Assembly: GCF_003814815.1 (NCBI RefSeq)
Contig: NZ_RKQQ01000003.1
Span: 124,001 to 188,000, forward strand
Direction: 5' to 3'
Length of the DNA: 64,000 bases
From: Salisediminibacterium halotolerans
GTDB lineage: Bacteria > Bacillota > Bacilli > Bacillales > Salisediminibacteriaceae
Under the pieces are notes generated by a model. The model did not search any database. It saw only the letters and a list, made by a program, of their open reading frames with translations, and was not told where the DNA came from. Below, one piece after another: positions 18,106 through 26,717 of the stretch. How positions within the stretch are numbered: the stretch's first letter is position 1; each line of letters starts with the position of its first letter. The translations under genes were made by a program, and so were the position numbers.

Positions 18106-19584
18106 TTATCTGATCGCTTCCTGTCTGCGGATCACTCGAATGTTTTTAAGTGTTGTATCCTCTAAACCTTGAACAGGAAGTCCGGACTCTTTGTTTTTAA
18201 GGATATAGTCAATGTTCTCATTTTCGATGATTTCGCCGGGAATAAAAATCGGGATGCCGGGCGGATAGATCATTATGAATTCCGCACTGATTCTTCCGGC
18301 TGACTCGGTTAACGGAACGATTTCCGTTTCACTGTAAAAAGCTTCTCGCGGTGAAAGGGTTAAGATCGGGATATTCGGAATATCTACGTTCAGCTGATCT
18401 GTCACCGGCTTTTCAGCGCGGAAATATTTTGCGGCAATTTGTTTGATCGCTTGAACAAGCCGGCCGGCCGTTTTTTCTGTATCGCCGGGTGTCAAAATAC
18501 ACAATAGATTGTACAAGTCGGAAAGCTCTACTTCGATATTGTACTCGCGGCGAAGTTCCTGCTCAATTTGGTACCCGTCAATTTGCAAATCGCGAAGGGA
18601 AATAATCAGTTTTGTCGGATCGAAATCAAACCGTGTTTTACCATCGAGCAGTTCACGGCCCGGGCAGTAAATGCCCGGGATGGCATTTAACTGTTTGCGC
18701 GTATCTTCAGCCAGCTTGATCGTATTCGTCAATGCTTGCCGACCGTTAACAGCTAAATAACGCCTGGCCGTATCGAGCGATGCAAGAAGCGGGTAAGAAG
18801 TAGAAGTTGTCGTAAGCATACTCATCACCGTTTGTACACGTGAGCGGGAGATGAGCTCGCCTTGAACATTTAATACAGAACTTTGCGTTAATGACCCCCC
18901 CAGTTTGTGAACGCTTGTCGCTGACATGTCGGCGCCGGCTTGCATAGCAGAAACCGGCAGTTCCTCATGAAAATGGATGTGAACCCCGTGAGCTTCATCG
19001 ACGAGTACAGGTATATTATAATGATGGGCCGTTTCAACGATCGTTTCCAAATCGGCGGAAATCCCGAAATAGGTGGGATTTATCATGAGGAGCGCTTTCG
19101 CGTCTTCATGGTTGCGAATCGCTTTTGCAACAGAATTAACTGAAACGCCATGAGAGATACCAAGATCCCGGTCCAATTCCGGATGAATAAAAACGGGCTT
19201 CGCGCCGGAAAAAACGACAGCTGACATGATTGATTTATGGACATTGCGGGGAACAATGATTTTATCGTTCGGTCCGCAAACCGCCATGATCATCGACATG
19301 ATTGCACCGCTCGTCCCTTGCACGCTGAAGAATGTATAGTCGGAGCTAAACGCTTCGGCAGCCAGTTTTTGCGCTTCGTCGATGATGCCGTGCGGATGAT
19401 GAAGATCATCGAGCGGCTCAATATTAATTTGATCGATTGAGAGCAAGTTTTCGCCGATGAAGTGACGAAACTCAGGATCCATTCCGGTTCCGCGTTTATG
19501 CCCGGGAATATGGAAAGGCACGGTTTGTTTAGCAGCATGTTGTTTAAGTCCGTCAAATAACGGTGTTTGGTGTTGGGAAGACAA
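18106..19584 (-). CDS. speA: Arginine decarboxylase (SpeA), Orn/Lys/Arg decarboxylase family
   Basis: 492 residues, collinear with B. subtilis SpeA, which makes agmatine for spermidine synthesis. The fold-type I PLP site is intact: DEAHG (196-200) and SVHKLGGSLTQ with Schiff-base Lys227. The C-terminal domain carries YPPGIPIFIPGE. I set the start at a TTG (19584) giving MSSQHQTPLF, because GAGGTG lies 6 nt upstream and this aligns with the B. subtilis start; longer in-frame extensions lack conservation. Family members differ in Arg/Lys/Orn preference, so arginine is by homology. Confidence 0.93.
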   Translation of the reverse strand: MSSQHQTPLFDGLKQHAAKQTVPFHIPGHKRGTGMDPEFRHFIGENLLSIDQINIEPLDDLHHPHGIIDEAQKLAAEAFSSDYTFFSVQGTSGAIMSMIMAVCGPNDKIIVPRNVHKSIMSAVVFSGAKPVFIHPELDRDLGISHGVSVNSVAKAIRNHEDAKALLMINPTYFGISADLETIVETAHHYNIPVLVDEAHGVHIHFHEELPVSAMQAGADMSATSVHKLGGSLTQSSVLNVQGELISRSRVQTVMSMLTTTSTSYPLLASLDTARRYLAVNGRQALTNTIKLAEDTRKQLNAIPGIYCPGRELLDGKTRFDFDPTKLIISLRDLQIDGYQIEQELRREYNIEVELSDLYNLLCILTPGDTEKTAGRLVQAIKQIAAKYFRAEKPVTDQLNVDIPNIPILTLSPREAFYSETEIVPLTESAGRISAEFIMIYPPGIPIFIPGEIIENENIDYILKNKESGLPVQGLEDTTLKNIRVIRRQEAIR

Positions 19585-19736
19585 AAGGGTCACCTCAATA
19601 AATGAATTTTTCTGTACAGCGGTTTGACAAGAAAAAGATGCTTCATGTAGCATTTGATTGAAACAGAGGTAGTATATCAAAAACCTGACAAAATGAGAAG
19701 CAAACAATGAAACGAAAGAGGACAGAGGTGGCTCAT

Positions 19737-20021
19737 ATGGGAAATGAAGCGGATATTAAGTTTCCAATCTCGATGGATTGGACGACTGATGAGATTGTTC
19801 AAGTCGTGCATTTTTTTGAAGCGGTCAATGATGCTTATGAAAAAGGCGTTGACCGTGAAACGTTATTAACGCGTTATCGTCAATTTAAAAATGTTGTGCC
19901 TTCAAAGGCGGAAGAAAAGCAGCATTTTAAAGATTACGAGGAACAAACCGGTCAATCGGCTTATCATGTTGTTAAACATGCACGGGAGAACGCCGAGACA
20001 GAGGTAATTAAAATGAAATGA
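19737..20021 (+). CDS. yktA: UPF0223 family protein YktA
   Basis: 94 residues of the UPF0223 family (MDWTTDEIVQVVHFFEAV, VPSKAEEKQHFKDYEE). Small cytoplasmic helical protein of unknown function. ATG 19737 is preceded by AGAGGTGG. Position between speA and yktB matches B. subtilis. Confidence 0.88.
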   Translation: MGNEADIKFPISMDWTTDEIVQVVHFFEAVNDAYEKGVDRETLLTRYRQFKNVVPSKAEEKQHFKDYEEQTGQSAYHVVKHARENAETEVIKMK

Positions 20022-20063
20022 AAAAGGAGGACGCCGATGCAGTATCGGCGTCCTCCTTTTATT
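20021..20063. terminator. Bidirectional terminator between yktA and yktB
   Basis: A 17-bp stem (20022-20038 with 20044-20060) with a 5-nt loop, flanked by A-run and T-run, overlapping the yktA stop. Confidence 0.9.
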
Positions 20064-20066
20064 TGT

Positions 20067-20711
20067 TTACGATTGACATGTGTAGATATGCGAGGCTGCC
20101 TCGTAAAGCGGCAAAACAGTATCAAAGACATGTTCAACTGTTGCAATAAATTCATCGCCGTCTTGTAAGCGGGGATCATCGCTTGCGATTTGAAGCCCGC
20201 AAAGAAGTTCGGCTTTTTTTACAGATCCGAGCCGCTCAATCATACGCTCCAGTTCATCTTCTGACAGATCGCCGTGATTTACAGCTTCGGGTTTTGTATG
20301 ATCAACGGACCAATGAAAATGTTCGGGAATTCTTTGAGTAATATCGGTAATTTGTTCTTGGAACTCGTTGGCCAATGGTTTTTTAACCGGTGATTCATAA
20401 ATAACCGCAAACCAGATAAATACATGGGATCCAAACAAACCGATTTGAAAATGAGGAAGCTTTTTATAGCCCCGTTTATCATTAGCAAAAGCGACCCACG
20501 TATCATCCGGAGGATTTACTTTTCGGCGGGCGTGCTTTGCGACATGATAATACATAGGTTCTCCAATTTTCGCTGATAATTTTTCGGCGAATATTTCGCC
20601 GAGCGCTTCAAGTTTCGGTCTGACAATCGATTTAATATCAGTCATTCGTTCATCAAGTCCTTCAACAGCAAAAACATCAAAATCTTCTTGAGTAAATCCA
20701 TCAAATGCCAT
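20067..20711 (-). CDS. yktB: YktB, DUF1054/UPF0637 family protein
   Basis: 214 residues, matching the DUF1054 family in length and in the stretches GFTQEDFDVFAVEGLDERM, HVAKHARRKVNPPDDTWVAF and HFQIGLFGSHVFIWFA. It is soluble with no signal. Function unknown. It converges with yktA, as in Bacillus. Confidence 0.9.
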   Translation of the reverse strand: MAFDGFTQEDFDVFAVEGLDERMTDIKSIVRPKLEALGEIFAEKLSAKIGEPMYYHVAKHARRKVNPPDDTWVAFANDKRGYKKLPHFQIGLFGSHVFIWFAVIYESPVKKPLANEFQEQITDITQRIPEHFHWSVDHTKPEAVNHGDLSEDELERMIERLGSVKKAELLCGLQIASDDPRLQDGDEFIATVEHVFDTVLPLYEAASHIYTCQS

Positions 20712-20953
20712 GTGTATGTTAGCCCCTTTCTGAATTAATAATCATTTTAGCAAACAATTCCTCTATAAAAAAGAAATATAATTTGTTTCTCAATTACGTT
20801 TATTTATTTGAGAATATGGGAAAACACAAAATAAACATAACAGAATAGTTGCAAAATTCTAATAAATATCTTATTATTGTAATCAAACTTTTAAATCGAT
20901 TGGCTGTCTGTTTTTGGGAGGAAATACCATACTAATTAAAAGGGGTGCGGAAA

Positions 20954-21142
20954 ATGGAAAAGGTCATTCAGACTTTGCGAAGAAAAGATGGAGAGAATCG
21001 TATCCCAGTACTGAAGCTGGAAATTGATTACGAACTCCAGTCGTTGTATGATGCGATGGAAGCTAATGAAACATCAGCTGTCGAGCAATGTAAAGAAAAT
21101 CTTGAACAACTTCGTTATGAGTGGCTTCGACTCGAAGCTTAA
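20954..21142 (+). CDS. Small YkzI-like helical protein
   Basis: 62 residues starting MEKVIQTLRRKDGENRIPVL; helical, charged, ending in a Leu-rich repeat-like heptad (QCKENLEQLRYEWLRLE). The position between yktB and suhB corresponds to ykzI in B. subtilis, but I match it mainly by position and general character. The ribosome site is GGGGTG. The preceding 240 nt is AT-rich and holds no gene. Confidence 0.65.
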   Translation: MEKVIQTLRRKDGENRIPVLKLEIDYELQSLYDAMEANETSAVEQCKENLEQLRYEWLRLEA

Positions 21143-21160
21143 TCAAGATATATCCTTTCT

Positions 21161-21189
21161 GTGAACCTAGTGATGGGTTCACTTTTTTT
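21161..21189 (+). terminator. Terminator after the ykzI-like gene
   Basis: GTGAACC and GGTTCAC arms with an 8-nt loop, then seven T. Confidence 0.85.
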
Positions 21190-21261
21190 GTTTGCGGGTA
21201 TTGGGTGACTGTGATATAAGTTAGAAAACGCACCTAAGATAGATAAAGGAGTGGCATTAAT

Positions 21262-22050
21262 ATGATTGAGTCTTCAATAAACATGAATGAGATAAAAGAC
21301 ATCGCCGAATCGTGGACATATGAAGCAGCAGCTAAGATTAAGCGGGAAATGAACGAAAGTTACAGCGTAGATACGAAAGCCGATGAACACGATCTTGTTA
21401 CCGAGGTGGATAAAAGTATCGAAACTTTCTTTGCAGATAAAATTGCCAAACAATATCCCGGTCACCGCCTGATGGGAGAAGAAGGATCCTTCAAAGACAT
21501 TCATGATTTAAACGGGATTGTCTGGATTTTGGACCCGATTGACGGAACAGTGAATTTCGTTCATCAGCGGACTGGATTTGCGATCTCTATCGGGGTTTAT
21601 CAAAACGGTGAACCGCTGGTAGGAATTGTTTATGATGTCATTCAAGATGAAATGTTTTCTTCGGTGAAAGGGCAGGGTGCTTTTTTGAACGGGGTAAGGC
21701 TTGCAGATTTATATGAGAGCCGTTTAGATAGGTCGTTAATCAGTTTTAACAGCGGATGGGTACTTCAAGATCGAAGGCTGGAAGCATTAATCGAACAAGC
21801 TCGAGGTATGCGCTCTTACGGAGCGGCGGCTTTGGAAATCGCTTATGTCGCGTGCGGGCGTTTGGATGCATATATCAGTTTCAATTTGGCGCCGTGGGAC
21901 ATTGCGGGTGGCTGTGCGATCCTTCGAGAGGTTGGCGGGGTTGCTTCTGACTATGAAGGAAAAGAATTATCATTTATGGGAAAAGGCACATTTTTGGCAG
22001 CCAACCCCGGGGTATACAAAGAAATTTTACACACAGTGCACACGTCTTAG
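21262..22050 (+). CDS. suhB: Inositol monophosphatase family protein
   Basis: 262 residues. Metal-dependent phosphatase motifs are complete: GEEGS (72-76, Glu73/Glu74), DPIDGTVNF (91-99) and APWDIAGG in the C-terminal half. The B. subtilis counterpart is YktC/SuhB, which can hydrolyse inositol-1-phosphate; other sugar phosphates or PAP are possible substrates. ATG 21262 is preceded by AAAGGAG. It sits next to the ykzI-like gene as in Bacillus. Confidence 0.92.
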   Translation: MIESSINMNEIKDIAESWTYEAAAKIKREMNESYSVDTKADEHDLVTEVDKSIETFFADKIAKQYPGHRLMGEEGSFKDIHDLNGIVWILDPIDGTVNFVHQRTGFAISIGVYQNGEPLVGIVYDVIQDEMFSSVKGQGAFLNGVRLADLYESRLDRSLISFNSGWVLQDRRLEALIEQARGMRSYGAAALEIAYVACGRLDAYISFNLAPWDIAGGCAILREVGGVASDYEGKELSFMGKGTFLAANPGVYKEILHTVHTS

Positions 22051-22052
22051 AA

Positions 22053-22080
22053 GCGGGCGGGCAAATGCCCGCCCGTTTCT
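22053..22080. terminator. Terminator between suhB and ylaF
   Basis: A GC-rich 9-bp stem (CGGGCGGGC with GCCCGCCCG) with loop AAAT, followed by TTTCT. Confidence 0.75.
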
Positions 22081-22083
22081 CTG

Positions 22084-22275
22084 TCAGGATGTATGCGAAG
22101 GGGATGGGTACCGTTTGTTTTTTCGGCGAAAACCGAAAAAAAATGCCCCGAGTGTCAGGAGAAAAGAGACAGTAAAAATGGTTAAACTGAGCTGAGCGAG
22201 AGAGATACCGATCCCTACCATACCGGCGGTGCCGAGAATAGCGTAAATAAACGAAATAAGATCAAACCTGTCCAT
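22084..22275 (-). CDS. ylaF: YlaF, DUF5325 membrane protein
   Basis: 63 residues with two membrane helices (about 5-27 and 30-48) and a basic tail (FFFGFRRKNKR). The length, topology and location next to ylaH fit the DUF5325/YlaF family. Unknown function. In B. subtilis typA (ylaG) lies between ylaF and ylaH; it is not here. Confidence 0.8.
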   Translation of the reverse strand: MDRFDLISFIYAILGTAGMVGIGISLAQLSLTIFTVSFLLTLGAFFFGFRRKNKRYPSPSHTS

Positions 22276-22444
22276 CGTTAACCTCCTTTTCTAAAGCTGA
22301 GTTTACTAAATTTTTGTTTAAAAATAAAGCGGAATCATAGTATTATTGCAAGGTGACTTTTTATATTGTGAGGTTCATGAATATGTATGCTATAATCAAC
22401 AGCGTCTGCAAAAACTTTGGAATACCCTCATGAGGAGTGACAAT

Positions 22445-22798
22445 ATGATTTTTCTCAGTACCGGAAACGGGGAGCCGGCGCCAGATTTCACACCGATTGC
22501 TGAGTGGCTGGGAGCTGCAAATCCGGAAGAAAATTTTGTCATGGCTTTTTGGGTCATGTACATTATTATTAACCTGTTAAGTATTCTAGTTTTTAACCTT
22601 GGATTTGCTAGAAAACTGCCGCTGTTAAAAAATGTTGTTGTTTACGCAGTAATGTTTTTCGGAAATATGTTTATCACTTTTTTCGCTTTTACGATGCCGA
22701 TTATTGAATCACTTATGATTGCGGCAGCTGTGTTGGGAATTTATAAACTGCAATTTCGGCGCCATCAACAAGCCGAAGCTTCTGATTCGCAGCAATAA
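22445..22798 (+). CDS. ylaH: YlaH-like membrane protein
   Basis: 117 residues with two or three hydrophobic helices (about 35-55, 62-80, 84-102), related to YlaH in the segment FVMAFWVMYIIINLLSILVFNLGFARKLPLLK. Function unknown. ATG 22445 is preceded by GAGGAG; the upstream in-frame 33 codons have no conservation. Confidence 0.82.
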   Translation: MIFLSTGNGEPAPDFTPIAEWLGAANPEENFVMAFWVMYIIINLLSILVFNLGFARKLPLLKNVVVYAVMFFGNMFITFFAFTMPIIESLMIAAAVLGIYKLQFRRHQQAEASDSQQ

Positions 22799-22810
22799 CA
22801 ATAACAGTCG

Positions 22811-22868
22811 CGGCAATAAAAAACAGTCCGGCAGAGCATAAGCTCTGCCGGACTGTTTTTTATTGCCG
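22811..22868. terminator. Very long perfect bidirectional terminator hairpin
   Basis: A perfect 27-bp inverted repeat (22811-22837 with 22842-22868) and a 4-nt ATAA loop, containing internal A and T runs, sits between the convergent ylaH and ylaI genes. Confidence 0.92.
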
Positions 22869-22871
22869 TTG

Positions 22872-23084
22872 TTAAATATAATCATCTTTTTCCTCTTGCG
22901 GGGCATGCTGTCGAAACTCTCCGCTGTTAATCCGCGTTTCGGTCCGTTTCTTTATGCGGTCATAACAATTTTCGCACATATATGTGTGAATCGGCCGATT
23001 GCGCAATTTTTTTGCAATCGGCAGCTGAGGATCAATCGACTCTACCTTATCGCAGAGGACGCATTTAACTTTCATGATCGTCAC
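22872..23084 (-). CDS. ylaI: YlaI, DUF2197 zinc-ribbon-like protein
   Basis: 70 residues with two CXXC knuckles, Cys5/Cys8 (CVLC) and Cys34/Cys37 (CENC), typical of the DUF2197 family and consistent with one bound Zn. The rest is basic and helical (YDRIKKRTETR). Function unknown. GAGAGGTGA precedes the ATG. Confidence 0.88.
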   Translation of the reverse strand: MTIMKVKCVLCDKVESIDPQLPIAKKLRNRPIHTYMCENCYDRIKKRTETRINSGEFRQHAPQEEKDDYI

Positions 23085-23209
23085 CTCTCAGCGAAAGCGT
23101 TGGCTTAAGTATAACACAGGGAAATTATGACTGAAAATCGCAAATAAATGTTTTCAGTTTCCCTGCGAAAAGGTATGATAAAATCAGATCAGAAAAAGGA
23201 GGCACTAAC

Positions 23210-23662
23210 ATGGCTAATCGAGTAGAAAATGAACTGACTGAAGAATTATTGCCGCTATTGCAAGAAGAACGGTATGTAACTGTCGCGACGGTTGATCACG
23301 AAACCGGGGGACCAAACGTTAACGCGATCTCTTGGGTGTATGCGATGGACAGTAAACGAATTCGTTTTGCTGTAGATAACCGTTCCCGCATTGTGGAAAA
23401 TCTCCGCAAACAGCCGCGTATCACGTTAACTATGATCGGCGGCGGATCGACGTATTCCATTACAGGCACTTCTGAAGTTATTCAAGAAAGTATGGACGAT
23501 GTGCCGTTAAAATTGGCATTGATTGAAGTGGCGATCGAAGAAGTCCGCGACGTAATGTTTTACGGTTCCCGAATCACCGCAGAGCCGAAATTTGAAAAAA
23601 CTTATGACAAGGAAGCGGCGGATAAACTTGATAAGCAAGTTGCCGACGCGATGAAAAAGTAA
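23210..23662 (+). CDS. Pyridoxamine-5'-phosphate-oxidase-like split-barrel protein
   Basis: 150 residues with the flavin-binding split-barrel pattern: RYVTVATVDHETGGPNVNAISWVYAM, then IRFAVDNRSRIVENLRKQPRITLTMIGG. The family commonly binds FMN, F420 or heme; a true pdxH role is unlikely because the substrate-site C-terminus is missing. The sequence is well conserved in Bacillaceae at this position in the yla region. AAAGGAGG precedes the ATG; the only upstream gene is on the opposite strand. Confidence 0.8.
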   Translation: MANRVENELTEELLPLLQEERYVTVATVDHETGGPNVNAISWVYAMDSKRIRFAVDNRSRIVENLRKQPRITLTMIGGGSTYSITGTSEVIQESMDDVPLKLALIEVAIEEVRDVMFYGSRITAEPKFEKTYDKEAADKLDKQVADAMKK

Positions 23663-23663
23663 T

Positions 23664-23701
23664 AAAAAAGTGCGCCTTCATCAGAGGGCGCACGCTTTTT
23701 T
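23664..23701. terminator. Bidirectional terminator between the split-barrel gene and ylaL-like gene
   Basis: GTGCGCC and GGCGCAC arms with A-run before and T-run after; the T-run overlaps the stop codon of the minus-strand gene. Confidence 0.85.
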
Positions 23702-24191
23702 ATACAATTTCAATTACCTCGATATGTGTGATCGGTTCGCCTTCGTTTGACCCGTCGCCAAAATAAAAGTGGACGGGGCCGGTATCCTTAAGAGGGCGTC
23801 CTTCTTTCGAAAAGGCAAGAATGCCGCTTTCTGCTTCTTGCTTTGTGATCGTCGAACCGTTGCCGCTGCCATCCATCAGATGAACAAATTCAGCGTCGTC
23901 GTTCAGTGCCGCATTGTCTAAAAACGGTTTTAACGGAACTGCGAGCGAATTTTCAGTAAGGTCCTTTTTATCGACGTGAATGATGTTTTGATTTGATTGC
24001 GGGTTCAACCCTTTTCGCTGGTTATCCCAAGCATCGCCGAGCGCCTTAACTTCTTTATGTTCAACGTGAGATACATCTCCCGAAAAAAAAGCATCTAGCG
24101 TGAAGCGGCGGTCATCAAATATCCAGACGCCGGGATCAAGCGTAATCGGGTGCTTCACATTTCCTTTGATACGGACGATCATTTCTTTCAA
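23700..24191 (-). CDS. Conserved Bacillaceae protein (YlaL-region family)
   Basis: 163 residues with the recognisable opening VRIKGNVKHPITLDPGVWIFDDRRFTLD, conserved in Bacillus near ylaK-ylaN and sometimes annotated as a peptidyl-prolyl isomerase. I see no FKBP or cyclophilin motif to justify that label. No signal peptide is present. TTG 24191 is preferred (GGAGGG 6 nt upstream); TTG 24194 and ATG 24182 are alternatives. Confidence 0.65.
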   Translation of the reverse strand: MKEMIVRIKGNVKHPITLDPGVWIFDDRRFTLDAFFSGDVSHVEHKEVKALGDAWDNQRKGLNPQSNQNIIHVDKKDLTENSLAVPLKPFLDNAALNDDAEFVHLMDGSGNGSTITKQEAESGILAFSKEGRPLKDTGPVHFYFGDGSNEGEPITHIEVIEIV

Positions 24192-24377
24192 CAAAATCCC
24201 TCCTTCTTCTTACAGTTTAAAGGCTGAGGGTATTTTTGTCACCGGTGAATTGCAGATGTTGAAATGTTGCAATTTCGAATCATAACCGATATGATGGAAA
24301 GACAATCATACAATTTTGTTTATGATATATAAGAAAACAGGAGATTATCTCCCGAATGAAGAACAGGAGGGATTCAC

Positions 24378-24674
24378 GTGTCACTTGAAACCCTGTCAGG
24401 ACAAAGCGAAAAAGCATATGCCCTTCTGCAGGAAGATGCTGAAAAAATTCTCAAGCTGATCGAAGTACAGATGACGAATTTAACGATGCCGCAATGTCCG
24501 CTATATGAAGAGGTTTTAGATACACAAATGTTCGGGTTGTCGCGGGAAATTGATTTTGCTGTCCGGCTTAACCTGATCAATGAAGAAGAAGGTAAAGAAT
24601 TAATGGATAAATTGGAACGGCAGCTATCAGCGCTTCACGAATCCTCTATGGAACAAAAAGAAAAATCACAGTAA
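24378..24674 (+). CDS. ylaN: YlaN family iron-related regulator partner
   Basis: 98 residues, very conserved through [20 protein letters not shown] and [17 protein letters not shown]. YlaN (DUF1507) binds Fe2+ and in S. aureus and B. subtilis modulates Fur; it is known to be needed under iron limitation. GTG start with ACAGGAGGG upstream. In B. subtilis ftsW and pycA follow ylaN; here Dps does. Confidence 0.92.
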   Translation: MSLETLSGQSEKAYALLQEDAEKILKLIEVQMTNLTMPQCPLYEEVLDTQMFGLSREIDFAVRLNLINEEEGKELMDKLERQLSALHESSMEQKEKSQ

Positions 24675-24710
24675 CAAGCCGGCGTTTAGAGTACGGCTTG
24701 TTTTTTTTTG
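24674..24710 (+). terminator. Terminator after ylaN
   Basis: ACAAGCCG and CGGCTTGT arms, then nine T; the stem begins at the last base of the stop codon. Confidence 0.85.
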
Positions 24711-24770
24711 ATAAATGCAACAATATTTTGAACATCCTTCATGCAATGCTCGTTTCAAGCTATTGTCACG

Positions 24771-24785
24771 ATATAATTATTACAT
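24771..24785 (+). promoter_or_regulatory. Candidate PerR box upstream of dps
   Basis: ATATAATTATTACAT matches the PerR operator TTATAATNATTATAA at 11 of 14 defined positions and overlaps a TATAAT -10. Dps/MrgA is a classical PerR target in Bacillus. Fur or Zur boxes have a similar layout, so PerR is inferred from the target. Confidence 0.5.
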
Positions 24786-24857
24786 AAAGAGGTTTAAAAT
24801 AATCTCTTTTAGGTTAAAAGCATGAATGAATGAAAATTTATTAGGGAGTTGATCGTA

Positions 24858-25322
24858 ATGGCAAGAACAAAAACACAATCAGTAAATCCAAAAACAGCGG
24901 AAATTCTAAACCGCCATGTGGCAAACTGGAATGTCTTGTTTGTTAAACTGCACAATTATCATTGGTTTATCAAGGGACCGCACTTCTTTACACTTCATGA
25001 AAAATTCGAAGAGCTTTACAATGAAGCGGCCGGTCATATTGATGAGCTGGCTGAGCGTCTCTTAGCTGTGAAAGGCGAGCCTGCAGCTACAATGAAAGAA
25101 TATTTGAACATTGCTACAATTGAGGAAGCTAAAGGGGAAACAACAGCAGATGAAATGTTAAATACATTGATTGCTGATTTTGAAAAAGTAGCAAAAGAAC
25201 TTGACGATGATGTTGAAACACTTGAAGATGATGCGGGTGATGCAGCAACTGCTGACATGCTTATTGCACTTCGCCAATCGGTGGAAAAACACAATTGGAT
25301 GCTTCGCTCCTATCTTGCATAA
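24858..25322 (+). CDS. dps: Dps-family ferritin-like DNA-protection protein
   Basis: 154 residues, a single four-helix ferritin-like domain. The inter-subunit ferroxidase site is visible: His35 in NYHWFIKGPHF, and Asp62/Glu66 in HIDELAERLLA. Members form dodecamers that oxidise and store iron with H2O2 and shield DNA. It is 36 percent acidic-looking in helix 4 (ELDDDVETLEDDAGD). ATG 24858 (GGGAG upstream) is preferred over TTG 24849. A candidate PerR box lies about 75 nt upstream, implying induction by peroxide or low iron. Confidence 0.92.
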   Translation: MARTKTQSVNPKTAEILNRHVANWNVLFVKLHNYHWFIKGPHFFTLHEKFEELYNEAAGHIDELAERLLAVKGEPAATMKEYLNIATIEEAKGETTADEMLNTLIADFEKVAKELDDDVETLEDDAGDAATADMLIALRQSVEKHNWMLRSYLA

Positions 25323-25330
25323 TTAATTTA

Positions 25331-25369
25331 AAAAAGCTGCCGGAACAATATGTTCCGGCAGCTTTTTAT
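25331..25369. terminator. Bidirectional terminator between dps and ctaA
   Basis: A 17-bp perfect stem (25331-25347 with 25351-25367) ends at the ctaA stop, with A-run and T-run on the two sides. Confidence 0.9.
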
Positions 25370-26280
25370 TTCTTCATTCCCGATCGATTAGCTAAAAGCG
25401 CAGTATAACTGAAAGTTCCAAAAAGGACGCTGATCATAAAAGCATGAAACATCGTGGCATAAAGGTTAAATCCTGTGAAAATCACAAAAGCTCCGCTGAT
25501 GACTTGGACAGTAATAAAAATCGTGCTCAGCAATATACTGACATATAGAGTCAGTTGCTTTTTGCAGTGTTTAAAGGCAACAGCTAAAAGACTGACCATA
25601 AATAAAAATAATGTTCCGGCTGCGAAGCGGTGGAAATAATGAATTAACTCCGAAGTATTCAACGACGGCACTAAGTTCCCGTTACATAACGGCCAGCCTC
25701 CGCAGGCACCTCCCGAGCCGGTGTGAGAAACATAAGCGCCCGTGTACACAACCGCATAGATAAAAATCAGCAAGAAATAAATATATTTTCTCATTGCGTT
25801 TGAAATGTTTGGTGTCGTGAACCTTGTAGCTTTTCCGTCTTCAAATGCAAGCAGAGTCAACAGTAAAACCGACGTAAACGATATTAAGGAAAAGCCGAAG
25901 TGAAGCGCCATGATCGCATCAGACTGCCCCCAAACTACCGCTCCAGCTCCGAGAAGGCTTTGCAAAATGATGAAGAAAACCGACAAGACAGCAAATAACC
26001 GTGTTTCCCGTAAATGTTTTAAACGGACCGCGCTCCATACAGCATGGGTGATGACCATTAACCCCATTATCCCGGAGACGAGCCGGTGGGTATATTCTAT
26101 CAATGTGGGAATCGTCGGGTTCGATGGAATTAACTGACCGTAACACAGCGGCCATTCAGCGCCGCAGGCATCACCGGAACCCGTCTGTGTAACCAGTGCG
26201 CCCTGAATGATCACGATCAGCATTCCCGCTGTTGTTATTACCCCGAATATTCGTAAAGCCCATAAATGCACGAGCAACAC
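25366..26280 (-). CDS. ctaA: Heme A synthase
   Basis: 304 residues with eight predicted membrane helices in two symmetric halves. The conserved cysteine pair of the N-terminal half, GDACGAEWPLC (Cys39, Cys46), and that of the C-terminal half (GGACGGWPLC) are present, with heme-ligand His in IEYTHRL, MALHFGFS, HYFHRF and TMFHAF. It oxidises heme O to heme A for the caa3 oxidase next door. The start is uncertain: GTG 26280 or GTG 26271; neither has a strong ribosome site. Confidence 0.93.
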   Translation of the reverse strand: MLLVHLWALRIFGVITTAGMLIVIIQGALVTQTGSGDACGAEWPLCYGQLIPSNPTIPTLIEYTHRLVSGIMGLMVITHAVWSAVRLKHLRETRLFAVLSVFFIILQSLLGAGAVVWGQSDAIMALHFGFSLISFTSVLLLTLLAFEDGKATRFTTPNISNAMRKYIYFLLIFIYAVVYTGAYVSHTGSGGACGGWPLCNGNLVPSLNTSELIHYFHRFAAGTLFLFMVSLLAVAFKHCKKQLTLYVSILLSTIFITVQVISGAFVIFTGFNLYATMFHAFMISVLFGTFSYTALLANRSGMKK

Positions 26281-26717
26281 CCGCTTTCGTTATATCACTT
26301 AAATGATTGGAAAAAAAAGTTTATTAACTTTATGATATGTAAATTATAGTGAAAAATTTTTTTGCTGCCAAATTTAATAACTGCAGTTTATTTTATGGAG
26401 AAATCAAGCAAAAGTCAACGCTTGAGAGACGTACTTCGTCTAAGTGAAAGCCCTTCCTCTTTCGTTTTATAATTGTCATAGTTTATAATGTTATCAACGT
26501 AATTAAGTTGGTTTCTTAGTTGTAAAGGGCGGGTAAGGGGAAAATAAGTCGTTTTTGTGAAAGAAATGTGATGAAAAACGGAACTTAATCATATATACTG
26601 TGTGTAAATGGTTTTTTTATAATAATGATTCTTATCTTAGCGATGTTTTTTAAGGATAATATTATATTCTTGAAAGACAAGCGATTATTTCGCAAATAAT
26701 CTCGGGAGGAATTACAA
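26281..26717. other. Divergent intergenic region between ctaA and ctaB
   Basis: An AT-rich gap of over 400 nt with long T and A tracts, no plausible gene, and the divergent promoters of the two heme/oxidase units. The ctaA promoter is clear; for ctaB only weak -10 candidates (for example TATACT near 26595) can be seen. No known riboswitch or operator was recognised. Confidence 0.6.
26343..26371 (-). promoter_or_regulatory. Sigma-A-type promoter of ctaA
   Basis: On the minus strand, TTGGCA (26371-26366), an exact 17-nt spacer and TATAAT (26348-26343), about 60 nt before the ctaA start. Confidence 0.65.
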
